Assembly: GCF_000384235.1 (NCBI RefSeq)
Contig: NZ_KB913033.1
Span: forward strand, 1,743,164-1,807,163
Length of the DNA: 64,000 bases
Source of the DNA: Hydrogenovibrio halophilus DSM 15072
GTDB lineage: Bacteria; Pseudomonadota; Gammaproteobacteria; Thiomicrospirales; Thiomicrospiraceae
Direction of reading: 5' to 3'
The position numbers and the translations under genes are program-made. This document shows positions 6,660 through 15,192 of this stretch, piece after piece. The notes beneath the pieces were generated by a model, which was not told where the DNA came from, searched no databases, and worked only from the letters and a program-made list of their open reading frames with translations. How positions within the stretch are numbered: position 1 is the first letter of the stretch; each line of letters starts with the position of its first letter.

Positions 6660-9131
6660 ATGTTTCGATTAGTCGTTATCGCTTTTCTGGCAACGGTTTA
6701 TGGATTCTATCAGTTGTCGTGGCTGCCGCAACCATCGCAGGGGTGGGGCGTGTTGGCAGGGGCGGTCGGGTTGCTGCTGGCACGGTCGTTTGTCTGTCGT
6801 CGGCCCATCTGCGGGCGGTGGGCCAACCATCTGAGCGCCCTTATTATAGGCATTGTTCTGGGGTTTTTCTGGCCTTTTTTTCTGACCGACGTGCGCACTC
6901 TGCTGGCCCCGGAAATGCTGTTTGAGCCGATCGAGGTGCGTGGCGAAGTGGTGGGCCTGACCGAAGTGACGGTGCTGGATGCCGACAGCGGGTTTCAACG
7001 CGCCACCTTTCGTCTGTCGCTGCAGCAGGCCCGGCGTCCGAATACGGAATCGGATGCCGGTTCCCCCGGTTTTGACCAGGCCTGGTCGTTTTTCCCTCCC
7101 GAAATCGAAGTCCACTGGTATGGCCCCGATGCAATGCCCCGACCCGGAGAAATCTGGTCAATGTGGGTCAAGCTCAAACCGGCGTGGGGCAGCCGCAATC
7201 CGGGCGCGTTTGATTACGAAGCCTGGTTGCTGCAACAGGGCATTGTCGCGCGCGGTTATGTGCGCAAAGAGGGTCGGCCCGAGCGCCTGACGACCGACAC
7301 GACCTGGCGCAGTCAGGTGGCCGAATCCCTGGCTCCGCTGCTGGATCGGGCCGAATTCGGGCACATTTATCGGGGCCTGATTTACGGCGACCGCAGCGGT
7401 CTTTCCGGCGAAGACTGGACGCTGCTGCGCGAGACCGGCACCATTCATCTGATGGCCATTTCCGGCCTGCACATCGGTCTGATGGCGGCCATCGGCTATG
7501 GGGTGTTTGCCTGGCTCTGGTCGCTGGCGGTGCGGGTGCGTCCTTATGCGCGGCTGGCGTTTGTGCCGCGGCCTTTGTTTGCGGCGCTGGGGGCGTTGAT
7601 GCTGGCGGGCGTTTATGCGATGCTGGCCGGTTGGGCGATCCCCACGCAGCGGGCCTGGTTGATGCTGGCGGCGGGGCTGGCGTTTCTGTTTCTGCGGCGG
7701 CGTTTTCAGCCTGTGTCCGTTCTGGCGCTGGCGGCGTTTCTGGTGGTGTGGGTGGCACCGAGTTCGATTCTGTCACAGGGGTTCTGGCTGTCGTTTGCGG
7801 CGGTGGGGCTGATTTTTGCCTTGATGCGTCAGCCCTGGGCAAGGAACGCGCCCAAATGGCAGCAGTTGTTGTTGATTCAGGCGGTGCTGACTGTGGGGTT
7901 GATGCCGCTGCTGGCGGTGTTTTATCAGCAATGGGTGCCGGGCAGCTTTGTCGCCAATCTGGTGGCGGTGCCGTTTGTGACCCTGATCGGGTTGCCGCTG
8001 TTGGCGCTGGCCACGCTGTTGGGCACGGCTTGGGAGAGTGGCGCGGTTTGGGTGCTGAGCGTCAGCGATGCGCTCTGGCAGTGGTTGTGGACGTTTTTGC
8101 AGTGGCAGCAGCATTTGTGGCAAAGCTCGGTGACCAGTCCCTGGGCGCTTTGGCAGGCGCTGGGCGTTTACGCACTGGGGTTGGCGCTTTGGCATCTGTA
8201 CCGGCGTTGGCAGACTTCGCAAACGCTTGGCGCGGGGTTGGTGGTTTCTCTGGTTTTGGCGGTGGTGGTGTTTTGGCCGCAGTCACCCGGGCGACCGGCA
8301 CCGGGCGAGGTGACGATGACGGTGCTGGATGTGGGGCAGGCGCAGGCGCTGGTGTTTGAAACGGCGAACGAAGTGGTGGTGTATGACACAGGCGCAAAGT
8401 GGGGCGCCAGACTGGATGGGACCAAACTGGCGATTTCCCCTTATTTGCAGCGCCAGCAACGTAAAAAGGTGGGCCTGCTGCTGGTCAGTCATGCCGATCA
8501 GGATCACATGGGCGGGACGGCCAGTCTGTTGGCGCAATGGCCGGTGGCGGAGGCGTTTTCCGGTCAGCCGGACCGGTTGAATCAACGTTTGAACCACCCC
8601 GGCGCGTTTACGGCCTGTGATAATGACCAGGCCTGGTGGTTTTCCGGGGTGCGTTTTGAGGTGCTGGCACCGGGACCGGACCTGCCCGAACCCGGAAACG
8701 ATAACGATGCGTCCTGTGTGTTGCGGGTTCAGGCGGGCGCGCATTCGGTGCTGGTGACCGGCGATGTGGGCAAAACCATGGAAACCGCTCTGGTCGATCA
8801 TGGGGCTGCGCTCGACAGCGATGTGCTGGTGGCGGGGCATCATGGCAGTGATACGTCCAGTGGTCGGGCATTTTTGCAGGCGGTGTCGCCGCAGACGGTG
8901 GTGTTCAGCAGCGGTTTTGCCAATCGTTATGACTTTCCCAAGGCCGAAGTGGTCGAACGGGTGGAGGCGAGCGGTGCCCGCTGGCGCAACACCGCCTGCG
9001 AAGGCGCACTGCGTTTTCACCTGACCATTGATGGCGTGGTGGCCGAACCCGGATGGCGTCAGCAGTCAAAGCGGTGGTATCATAATGCCTGTGAAGATTA
9101 TCCCTCGATTTCCTCTTTTGTTTCCCGTTGA
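6660..9131 (+). CDS. comEC: DNA uptake channel ComEC/Rec2
   Basis: An 823-residue inner-membrane protein that passes single-stranded DNA into the cytosol during natural transformation. It has N-terminal membrane helices, an OB-like DUF4131 region (about 80-230), a multi-helix competence domain (about 260-540), and a C-terminal metallo-beta-lactamase domain with SHADQDHMGG. The ATG at 6660 is chosen since the hydrophobic N-terminus begins there; the ribosome site is weak. It carries two exact copies of the ACCAGGCCTGGT palindrome, both read as DQAW. No other competence gene is nearby. lpxK follows in the same direction. Confidence 0.92.
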   Translation: MFRLVVIAFLATVYGFYQLSWLPQPSQGWGVLAGAVGLLLARSFVCRRPICGRWANHLSALIIGIVLGFFWPFFLTDVRTLLAPEMLFEPIEVRGEVVGLTEVTVLDADSGFQRATFRLSLQQARRPNTESDAGSPGFDQAWSFFPPEIEVHWYGPDAMPRPGEIWSMWVKLKPAWGSRNPGAFDYEAWLLQQGIVARGYVRKEGRPERLTTDTTWRSQVAESLAPLLDRAEFGHIYRGLIYGDRSGLSGEDWTLLRETGTIHLMAISGLHIGLMAAIGYGVFAWLWSLAVRVRPYARLAFVPRPLFAALGALMLAGVYAMLAGWAIPTQRAWLMLAAGLAFLFLRRRFQPVSVLALAAFLVVWVAPSSILSQGFWLSFAAVGLIFALMRQPWARNAPKWQQLLLIQAVLTVGLMPLLAVFYQQWVPGSFVANLVAVPFVTLIGLPLLALATLLGTAWESGAVWVLSVSDALWQWLWTFLQWQQHLWQSSVTSPWALWQALGVYALGLALWHLYRRWQTSQTLGAGLVVSLVLAVVVFWPQSPGRPAPGEVTMTVLDVGQAQALVFETANEVVVYDTGAKWGARLDGTKLAISPYLQRQQRKKVGLLLVSHADQDHMGGTASLLAQWPVAEAFSGQPDRLNQRLNHPGAFTACDNDQAWWFSGVRFEVLAPGPDLPEPGNDNDASCVLRVQAGAHSVLVTGDVGKTMETALVDHGAALDSDVLVAGHHGSDTSSGRAFLQAVSPQTVVFSSGFANRYDFPKAEVVERVEASGARWRNTACEGALRFHLTIDGVVAEPGWRQQSKRWYHNACEDYPSISSFVSR
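7075..7086. repeat. Iterated palindrome copy 2 (in comEC)
   Basis: Exact ACCAGGCCTGGT extended to TGACCAGGCCTGGTC, translated FDQAWSFF. Flanks are TTT and GTTTTT. Confidence 0.9.
8626..8637. repeat. Iterated palindrome copy 3 (in comEC)
   Basis: Exact ACCAGGCCTGGT preceded by TG, translated NDQAWWF. Second copy within the same gene. Confidence 0.9.
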
Positions 9132-9200
9132 CCGCTTGCCGCGCAGAGGGTCGTGTCGTCTGCGCCGCCGATCTGGTTGCTCGAGCGCAAGGAACCGCGC

Positions 9201-10280
9201 ATGAGCTGGCCGTCTTTCTGGCAGACCTCGTCGTTTTCCCTGTCTGGCTGGGCACTGCGTCCGCTGGGCGCTCTGGTGTGCCGGGTCGCGCGTCAGCGCC
9301 TGAAACGTTTCCGTCAGACGCCGCCAGTGTCACCGGCCCCTTGTCCGGTGTTGGTGGTGGGCAATCTGACGGTGGGTGGCAGTGGCAAAACCCCGTTTAT
9401 TCAGTGGCTGGGACAGTCGCTGCAACAAAAAGGCTGGCGCATTGGTGTGATCAGTCGCGGCTATGGCGGCCAGGCTGAAATCTGGCCGCAATGGGTGACG
9501 CCGGAGTCCGACCCGGAACAGGTGGGGGACGAACCCGTTTTGCTGGCACAGACTCTGCGCTGCCCGGTGGCCGTGGCGCCGGATCGGCCGCAGGCGCTGC
9601 AGTGCCTGATCGACAGGGCCGGTGTGTTGGATCTGATCATCAGTGACGATGGTTTGCAGCATTTTGCGCTGGCGCGGGATCTGGAAGTGGTGGTGCTGGA
9701 TGGCGCGCGCGGGCTGGGCAATGGCCGTTGCCTGCCGGCCGGGCCCTTGCGTGAACCGGCCAGCCGTCTGCAATCGGTGGATTGGGTGGTGAGCAACGGG
9801 ACGCCGCAACCGGCGTTGCAGGCGGCCGTGAGATCGCATCGGTTCCATGATGACCGTGGGGCGGGTGGCGAAGTCGATGCGCAGTTGTCGTTGCAGCCCG
9901 CTTTTTTTTACCGGGTGCGCCGACCTCAGGAGCAGGTGTCGCTGGCGACCTTTGCCGAAGCGTCGGTGCAGGCGGTGGCGGGCATTGGCCATCCCGAGCG
10001 CTTTTTCCAGACCCTGCGTCCACTGGTCAAGGCGCTGGACGCGAGTGCGTTTGCCGATCACCATGCGTATCGCGCCGACGATTTCAAAGCGTTTGATCCA
10101 CAAAAACCATTGATTATGACCGCCAAAGATGCGGTAAAATGTCAGACGTTTGCTGAAGACCATTGGTGGGCGCTGGCGGTGACGCCAAACTGCCCGCAGA
10201 CCTTGCTCGATCAAATCGAACACCGCCTGAGCGATATCAAAAAGCAGAAGCGGTCGTCGTCAAAAAGAGAGACCTCATGA
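9201..10280 (+). CDS. lpxK: Tetraacyldisaccharide 4'-kinase
   Basis: A 359-residue membrane-associated kinase that phosphorylates the 4' position of the lipid A disaccharide precursor. The P-loop is in [17 protein letters not shown], followed by the family signature VISRGYGG, and later [19 protein letters not shown]. The ATG at 9201 has AAGGA 7 bases upstream and gives the hydrophobic N-terminus common in LpxK; a GTG at 9153 would add 16 residues without support. It heads a tightly coupled run: its TGA overlaps the next ATG. Confidence 0.95.
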   Translation: MSWPSFWQTSSFSLSGWALRPLGALVCRVARQRLKRFRQTPPVSPAPCPVLVVGNLTVGGSGKTPFIQWLGQSLQQKGWRIGVISRGYGGQAEIWPQWVTPESDPEQVGDEPVLLAQTLRCPVAVAPDRPQALQCLIDRAGVLDLIISDDGLQHFALARDLEVVVLDGARGLGNGRCLPAGPLREPASRLQSVDWVVSNGTPQPALQAAVRSHRFHDDRGAGGEVDAQLSLQPAFFYRVRRPQEQVSLATFAEASVQAVAGIGHPERFFQTLRPLVKALDASAFADHHAYRADDFKAFDPQKPLIMTAKDAVKCQTFAEDHWWALAVTPNCPQTLLDQIEHRLSDIKKQKRSSSKRETS

Positions 10281-10486
10281 ACCCCGAATTGCTGGACATC
10301 CTTGTCTGCCCCGTGACCAAGTCCGGGTTGCAGTACGACAAAGCCAATCAGGAACTGATTTCCACGGCCGCCACTTTGGCCTATCCGATCCGTGACGGCA
10401 TCCCCGTGATGCTGGAAGACGAAGCCCGAACGCTGAGCGCCGAGGAAAAAGAACACTGGCTGAAGCAGAAGCGTCAGCAGGGTTGA
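10277..10486 (+). CDS. ycaR: Trm112-like small protein YcaR
   Basis: A 69-residue protein of the Trm112/YcaR family, with [14 protein letters not shown] and the conserved [12 protein letters not shown] segment. In many proteobacteria it lies between lpxK and kdsB exactly as here. Only one Cys is present where zinc-binding Trm112 relatives have more. The role is not settled; co-transcription suggests a link with lipid A or Kdo assembly. The start overlaps the lpxK stop (ATGA). Confidence 0.9.
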   Translation: MNPELLDILVCPVTKSGLQYDKANQELISTAATLAYPIRDGIPVMLEDEARTLSAEEKEHWLKQKRQQG

Positions 10487-10491
10487 GTGGG

Positions 10492-11277
10492 ATGCATTTT
10501 GTTGTGGTCATTCCCGCCCGTTTTGAGTCCAGCCGTTTGCCGGGCAAGCCGCTGATGGACATCAACGGGCAGCCCATGATTCAGTGGACCTGGCAAAGAG
10601 CGGTGGCCGCCGGGGCCGATCAAGTGGTGATTGCCACCGAATCCGAAGCGGTACAGAACGCCTGCGAAGCGTTTGGCGCCAGAGTGTGTCTGACGTCCGA
10701 CCGCCACCAGTCCGGCACCGAACGCATTGCCGAAGTGATCGATCAGTTGGCCTTGCCCGAAGACACCATTGTGGTCAATGTGCAGGGCGATGAGCCGATG
10801 CTGCCGCCGACCTTGATCCATCAGGTGGCGCAGGGGCTGGCCGAGCATCCGCAGATCCCGATGGCCACGCTCTGTGAGCCGATTGACGATGTGGAAACCG
10901 TGTTTGATCCGCATGCGGTCAAGGTGGTGCGTAATGGCGAAAACCTGGCCATGAGTTTTTCCCGTGCTCCGATTCCGTGGTCGCGTGAGACCTTTGTGGT
11001 GCATCGCTGGTTGCCGGATCATTGGCCCTACCGGCGTCACATCGGGTTGTATGCCTATCGCGCCGGGTTTGTGCAGCGTTATGTGGCCTGGCCACAGTGC
11101 GCGCTGGAGCAGGTGGAGTGCCTGGAGCAGTTGCGGGTGCTTTGGCACAATGAGCCGATTCTGGTGCTGGATGCGCTGGAAGAAGCCGGGATCGGGGTCG
11201 ACACCGAAGCCGATCTGCAGAAGGTGCGCGAAAAACTGTTTGACGAATCTCTGCAAACTCCCTCGCACTCACTATGA
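10492..11277 (+). CDS. kdsB: CMP-Kdo synthetase (3-deoxy-manno-octulosonate cytidylyltransferase)
   Basis: A 261-residue cytosolic enzyme that activates Kdo with CTP for LPS core assembly. The nucleotide-binding N-terminus VVVIPARFESSRLPGKPL and the motifs ATESEAV, TSDRHQSGTERIAEV and NVQGDEPM are diagnostic. The ATG at 10492 matches the usual family start; a TTG three codons upstream is an alternative. It follows ycaR by five bases and overlaps the next small gene by ATGA. Confidence 0.95.
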   Translation: MHFVVVIPARFESSRLPGKPLMDINGQPMIQWTWQRAVAAGADQVVIATESEAVQNACEAFGARVCLTSDRHQSGTERIAEVIDQLALPEDTIVVNVQGDEPMLPPTLIHQVAQGLAEHPQIPMATLCEPIDDVETVFDPHAVKVVRNGENLAMSFSRAPIPWSRETFVVHRWLPDHWPYRRHIGLYAYRAGFVQRYVAWPQCALEQVECLEQLRVLWHNEPILVLDALEEAGIGVDTEADLQKVREKLFDESLQTPSHSL

Positions 11278-11480
11278 GTAAGTTGCTGAATCTGCTTACC
11301 ATTCTGGCGGTGTTGTATTTCATTTTCTGGGCGGTGCGTCGTCATTTCCGTCATCGGAAAATGGCCGCTCAGGGCTACGAAGTGCCCAGGCAACAGGGCA
11401 TTCGGCCGATCACATTGCTGAGCATTGTGATGGTGGCCATGTACGGCGCCTACATGCTGTATTTTTTCTGGCCGTTCTGA
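11274..11480 (+). CDS. Small two-helix membrane protein
   Basis: A 68-residue protein with hydrophobic helices at about residues 5-20 and 47-66 separated by a basic loop (RRHFRHRK). No family recognised. It is translationally coupled to kdsB by an ATGA overlap, so it belongs to the lpxK-ycaR-kdsB transcript. Its last 31 bases overlap the end of the convergent btuF-like gene. Confidence 0.7.
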   Translation: MSKLLNLLTILAVLYFIFWAVRRHFRHRKMAAQGYEVPRQQGIRPITLLSIVMVAMYGAYMLYFFWPF

Positions 11481-12376
11481 ATCGTTTCGCACAACTGAGG
11501 CAGGTGTTCGATAAAGCGCGCAGTGGGGCGTTGAAACACATCGGCTGACACACTGTGCAGACGGTCGTTACGCACCGCTTTCAATGTTCCATATTCCTGC
11601 CAGTCCTGTTTCCATTCGGCCGAAATGGTCGGCCCCCCGCCCAATAGAATCACGTCGGGATCGGCCTTGAGGACGGCTTCGTGGCTGATTTCCGGCACCA
11701 GTGGGGCAAGTCCGGCAAACACATTGCGCCCGCCACACAAACGAATCCCCTGACTGATAAAGTGCTTGCCATTGAGGGTCATCATCGGCGCGTGCCACAA
11801 CTGGTAAAACACGGTGGTCAGCTGGTCGGTCCGGTATTGTCGGAACAGCCGCACCAATGTTTGCCGCAATTGGTCGGCGCTGCGTTCGGCTATTGCTTGC
11901 GTCCCGGCCAGACGACCGATGTGTTCGATCTGTTTGGGGATGTCGGTGAGGGTTTCGGGTTCGGTGGTGACGACTTTCAGCCCCAGTTGTTTCAGGCGTT
12001 GCACCAGCTGAGGCTGGTTGCCGCTGCGCCAGGCCAGAATCAGGTCCGGCCGCTGTGCCAGAATGGCTTCCACCTGAATGCCTTGATAATTGCCGACACG
12101 GGGCAGGGTTCTGGCTTCCATGGGATGGTCGCTGTGGGCCACGGTGGCGACCAGCGCTTCCCCCGCGCCGGCACTGTAGACCAGCTCGGTCAGATGCGGG
12201 GCCAGGGTGATGATGCGATCCGCGCCGGCCCAGACGGGCGTGATCAGAGCGATCCCAAGTGTCAGTAAGGCACTTTTGACCAGGCCTGGTAAAAAACCGG
12301 TTTTGGGGCTTTGATCCGGCTGAACAAAGCGGGCCGGATTAATAGTCCAGCCCCGGTTGTGCTTGAATCCCGGCAT
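11450..12376 (-). CDS. btuF: Periplasmic cobalamin-binding protein, BtuF family
   Basis: A substrate-binding protein of up to 308 residues with the BtuF/FepB fold: RIITLAPHLTELVYSAGAGE, RVGNYQGIQVEAILAQRPDLIL, and ADPDVILLGGG. It would hand vitamin B12 to an ABC importer; no btuCD genes are in the window. It is the last gene of btuB-btuR-btuF. The only in-frame ATG (12376) overlaps btuR by 38 bases and places about 34 residues ahead of the signal-peptide core (ALLTLGIALITPVWA), an unusually long n-region. That lead encodes FLPGLVKS from a copy of the iterated palindrome. A non-ATG start nearer the core is possible. Confidence 0.85.
   Translation of the reverse strand: MPGFKHNRGWTINPARFVQPDQSPKTGFLPGLVKSALLTLGIALITPVWAGADRIITLAPHLTELVYSAGAGEALVATVAHSDHPMEARTLPRVGNYQGIQVEAILAQRPDLILAWRSGNQPQLVQRLKQLGLKVVTTEPETLTDIPKQIEHIGRLAGTQAIAERSADQLRQTLVRLFRQYRTDQLTTVFYQLWHAPMMTLNGKHFISQGIRLCGGRNVFAGLAPLVPEISHEAVLKADPDVILLGGGPTISAEWKQDWQEYGTLKAVRNDRLHSVSADVFQRPTARFIEHLPQLCETIQNGQKKYSM
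12279..12290. repeat. Iterated palindrome copy 4 (btuF N-terminal lead)
   Basis: Exact ACCAGGCCTGGT with TTTTG and AAAAA flanks. It encodes Pro-Gly-Leu-Val just before the signal-peptide hydrophobic core, a different frame from most coding copies. Confidence 0.9.
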
Positions 12377-12950
12377 GAAAGGCGTGTTTTTCCTCTTTGA
12401 TTTCCGACACGGTGTCGGCCAGTTCCCGCAAGGGCGCAATGGCCGAGCGGCCGGTGACAATCGCGTGTTGTTCCCTGGGGCGTTCGCTCAACGCATCCAG
12501 CACCCGGTCGGCCCGCAGATACCCCAGGCTCAGCAGGTAAGTCAGTTCGTCCAGTACCACCAGATCGTATTTTGCATCCGCAAGCATGGCTTCGGCAATG
12601 GCCCAGCCACGTTCGGCACTTTGAATGTCCGCGGTCCGGTCCTGGGTGTCCCAGGTGAACCCGTCGCCCAGAACGTGCCAGTCGCAGTTGGGGTGCTGGC
12701 GGAAAAACGCCTCTTCCCCCGTGTCGGTGCGCGCCTTGATAAACTGACACACGCCCACGTTCAAGTCATGCCCCAAAGCCCGGGCCACGGAGCCGAAGGC
12801 TGAGGTGGATTTGCCTTTGCCGTGGCCGGTCAGGACCAGCAACACGCCTTTTTTCTGATCGGCCCGCGCAATGGCGGCGTCCACCTGTGCCTTTTTGCGC
12901 TGCATGCGCACACGGTGGCGGGCCGCGGTGTCTGAATTGTGATCCGACAT
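12339..12950 (-). CDS. btuR: Cob(I)alamin adenosyltransferase (BtuR/CobO type)
   Basis: A 203-residue cytosolic enzyme that adenosylates cobalamin. The ATP-binding loop is LTGHGKGKSTSAFG near residue 40, followed by VGVCQFIKARTDTGEE and YDLVVLDELTYLLSLGYL, all typical of the CobO/BtuR family. The ATG at 12950 has AGGAC upstream, ten bases after the btuB stop region, so it is the second gene of the B12 operon. Confidence 0.94.
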   Translation of the reverse strand: MSDHNSDTAARHRVRMQRKKAQVDAAIARADQKKGVLLVLTGHGKGKSTSAFGSVARALGHDLNVGVCQFIKARTDTGEEAFFRQHPNCDWHVLGDGFTWDTQDRTADIQSAERGWAIAEAMLADAKYDLVVLDELTYLLSLGYLRADRVLDALSERPREQHAIVTGRSAIAPLRELADTVSEIKEEKHAFHAGIQAQPGLDY

Positions 12951-12960
12951 GGCAAGTCCT

Positions 12961-14805
12961 TTATAGGTCGGCACGCAGCCCGACAAAAAACTGTCGGCCG
13001 CCCTGGCTGTAAACATATTGGGGCGGAGTGCCGGTGGCGGGATAGTCCGCCACAGCGGTAATGTAATCGGCATTGGTGAGGTTTTCAATGCGCGCGTACA
13101 TTTTCAGTGTCTGGCCGATCTGATATTGGGCGCGCAAATCGGTGACAACGTATTCGCCGATCTGTTTGCCCTGCCGATCCTGTGCCGGGTATTGGGTGCC
13201 GGTGTAATGGCTGTCCAATCCCAGCGACAGAGCGGTGGCAGCTTGGTAATCCAGCGACAGTTGCGCGGTCTGGTCGGGCACATAGGCCGGTGTTTCCCCT
13301 TGCTCGTTGGTCACGTCCTGCCAAGTGGCCGACGCATTCACGCGCAGGTTCCAGTCAGAGAAATGGGTGCCATAGTGCAGTTCGATGCCCCGGGAACGGG
13401 TTTCCTGATCGGCGTTCACATAAACGTTGTTCGGGTAGCTGCCCTGGGATTCGATTTTGTCGCGAATGTCGGCTTTGAACCAGGTCAGAGTCCAGTCTCC
13501 CAGACCGGCGGTGATGTCGATGGAGCGTGATTGTTCCGGTTTGAGTTCTTCCGGGTTATCGGCGCTCAGCTGTGACAGCAGGGGCGCTTTGTAACCGGAG
13601 CCGACATTCATGCTGAGGTAGGTGGTTGGGGCGAATGATTTTTTGACCCCGATTTTGCCGGTCAAGGCGTTTTCAAAACGGTCAAACGCATCAAAACGCA
13701 GGGATTCGGTCACGGCCCAGCCCCGATCAAACTGGTTGTGGTTGGTCAGGCTGACCCCATTTTGAGTGAAGTCCTCGCGCTCCGAAAAGCTGCTGACGCT
13801 GTCATAGGTTTTGCGGTTGGCGCTGACTTGCACAAAATCGACCTGACGATAGGCGCGGGTCAGTGAGAGTTTCTGCTCGGACAAGGTGCCTTCGTATTCG
13901 GTGGTGCCAAACCCGGTGTGAAAGGCCCGCTCAATCCGGTTGTGATGGAGTTGTGCCCGGCCTTGCCAGGGGCCTCGTTGGTATTGGTAGCGAATCGAAC
14001 GGGTCAGTTGGTCGTATTCGTTCCAGTTGTCGGCTTCGGCGTCGCTGCCATCGTCATAGTCGGTGGTCGCGCTGGCGGTTCGAATCCGGGTTTCGATGCG
14101 ATGATGCTCGTTGAGGTTCAGGCCCAACCGGAATCCAATGTCGGTTTGCTGGTGCCCGTCGTCCTCAAAGTCTTCGGCCTCCTGATTGTATGGCCGCACG
14201 GCGGAAAAGCCGTTTGTGTCCAGCGTGAAAAAATCCACGCCGAAATCGACCCGCTCATTGCTACGCCCCAGCCCGGCGTGCAATTGCTTGTGGCCATGAC
14301 TGCCCACTTCCATGCTTGCCTGAGTGGTGTCACTTTTAGAGGTGATGATGTTGATTACGCCTGCGGCGGCATTGGCGCCCCAGACACCGGACTGGGCGCC
14401 TTTCAGGATTTCAATGCGCTCGACGTCGGCCAGCCGCAATCGATGCAGGTTGGCGCCGCTCAGGCCAGACGGGTCGGTCTGTTCCACACCATTGATCAGC
14501 ACCAGCAGGTTGTCCTGAGAAAAACCGCGCACATAGGTGCTGCTTTGCTGGCCAGTGCCACCGGCGGGTTTGACGCTGAAGCCCGGCTGGGCTTTGAGGG
14601 CGTCGTTCAGGGTCTGATATTGCTTTTGTTCGATCTCGCTTCGGGTGATGACCGTGACATTGGCGGTGACGTCATCGGCTTTTTGTGGCTGGTCGGTGGC
14701 GGTGATCACCAGGCTGCCCAGTTCGGTGGGCGCGTTTTCTGCCAACGCGGGCTGGGTGGTGGTCAGTGCAAAAATGGCGGGTGCCAGTTGTGACAGTCGG
14801 TTCAT
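12961..14805 (-). CDS. btuB: TonB-dependent vitamin B12 receptor
   Basis: A 614-residue outer-membrane receptor. Residues 1-23 are a signal peptide (ALTTTQPALA). A plug domain follows with TVITRSEIEQKQYQTLNDAL and the conserved VERIEILKGAQSGVWG, then a beta-barrel to the C-terminus (FFVGLRADL). The ATG at 14805 has AAGGA seven bases upstream; the ATG at 14820 has none. The cobalamin riboswitch upstream supports B12 as substrate over siderophores. First gene of btuB-btuR-btuF. Confidence 0.93.
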   Translation of the reverse strand: MNRLSQLAPAIFALTTTQPALAENAPTELGSLVITATDQPQKADDVTANVTVITRSEIEQKQYQTLNDALKAQPGFSVKPAGGTGQQSSTYVRGFSQDNLLVLINGVEQTDPSGLSGANLHRLRLADVERIEILKGAQSGVWGANAAAGVINIITSKSDTTQASMEVGSHGHKQLHAGLGRSNERVDFGVDFFTLDTNGFSAVRPYNQEAEDFEDDGHQQTDIGFRLGLNLNEHHRIETRIRTASATTDYDDGSDAEADNWNEYDQLTRSIRYQYQRGPWQGRAQLHHNRIERAFHTGFGTTEYEGTLSEQKLSLTRAYRQVDFVQVSANRKTYDSVSSFSEREDFTQNGVSLTNHNQFDRGWAVTESLRFDAFDRFENALTGKIGVKKSFAPTTYLSMNVGSGYKAPLLSQLSADNPEELKPEQSRSIDITAGLGDWTLTWFKADIRDKIESQGSYPNNVYVNADQETRSRGIELHYGTHFSDWNLRVNASATWQDVTNEQGETPAYVPDQTAQLSLDYQAATALSLGLDSHYTGTQYPAQDRQGKQIGEYVVTDLRAQYQIGQTLKMYARIENLTNADYITAVADYPATGTPPQYVYSQGGRQFFVGLRADL

Positions 14806-14813
14806 GCTATGTT

Positions 14814-14837
14814 CCTTCATTTGAATTCAAATGAAGG
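14814..14837 (-). promoter_or_regulatory. 24-bp perfect palindrome over the btuB ribosome site
   Basis: Half-site CCTTCATTTGAA followed by its exact complement. On the btuB mRNA the second half contains the AAGGA ribosome site, so folding would hide it. This is a plausible translational switch under the B12 riboswitch. Confidence 0.65.
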
Positions 14838-14860
14838 CAAAACGGGGAGACTTAACCTGC

Positions 14861-14916
14861 GCCTGAATCCGTGACTTCATCCACGCTGAAATCACGGATT
14901 CAGGCTGCGCTTTTTT
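14861..14916 (+). other. Strong hairpin in the btuB leader, T6 on the plus strand
   Basis: A perfect 14-bp stem GCCTGAATCCGTGA / TCACGGATTCAGGC with a 17-base loop. T6 follows on the plus strand, so it is an intrinsic terminator for transcription antisense to btuB. On the btuB mRNA it is a hairpin without a T run. Confidence 0.6.
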
Positions 14917-14959
14917 GGCAGGAATGTTTTACAAGTGTGCCGCATTGCCCTCCGCAATC

Positions 14960-15001
14960 GGTCAAACCCGGTTTTTGACCAGGCCTGGTTGTTTTCAGGC
15001 C
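14960..15001 (-). promoter_or_regulatory. Alternative stems after the B12 riboswitch
   Basis: Two hairpins flank or use the iterated palindrome: GGTCAAA (14960-14966) with TTTGACC (14974-14980), and GGCCTG (14982-14987) with CAGGCC (14996-15001). The second pairs the palindrome with the 3' strand of the riboswitch closing helix, so the two could compete with that helix. Proposed expression platform, inferred from base pairing. Confidence 0.45.
14978..14989. repeat. Iterated palindrome copy 5 (B12 leader)
   Basis: Exact ACCAGGCCTGGT with TTTTTG flank, about ten bases beyond the cobalamin riboswitch. Confidence 0.9.
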
Positions 15002-15184
15002 GGTATCCGGGCTTAAGAGCGGTTTGCCGACGCCTTCTCAAGTGCCATGTTCGGGCACTCAATGGCTGGGTGTCATACCCTTGTCGACGCTTCTCTATCA
15101 CCGTTGCGGGGGCAGCATGGGGGTTTCACCCATTTCCCGTTTAACCGAATGGCCTCTGAACACAGAAGGCCTCCGGCACCTGAA
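15000..15184 (-). ncRNA. Cobalamin (AdoCbl) riboswitch
   Basis: Read on the minus strand it shows the conserved blocks in order: GGTGCCGGAGGCC, GGGAAATGGGTGAAA, the core CTGCCCCCGCAACGGTGA, a P6-like GAGTGCC / GGCACT stem, and the B12 box AAGCCCGGATACCGGCC. It precedes btuB by about 195 bases. High cobalamin should repress btuB-btuR-btuF, probably by ribosome-site occlusion. Confidence 0.95.
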
Positions 15185-15192
15185 AAAACGCC

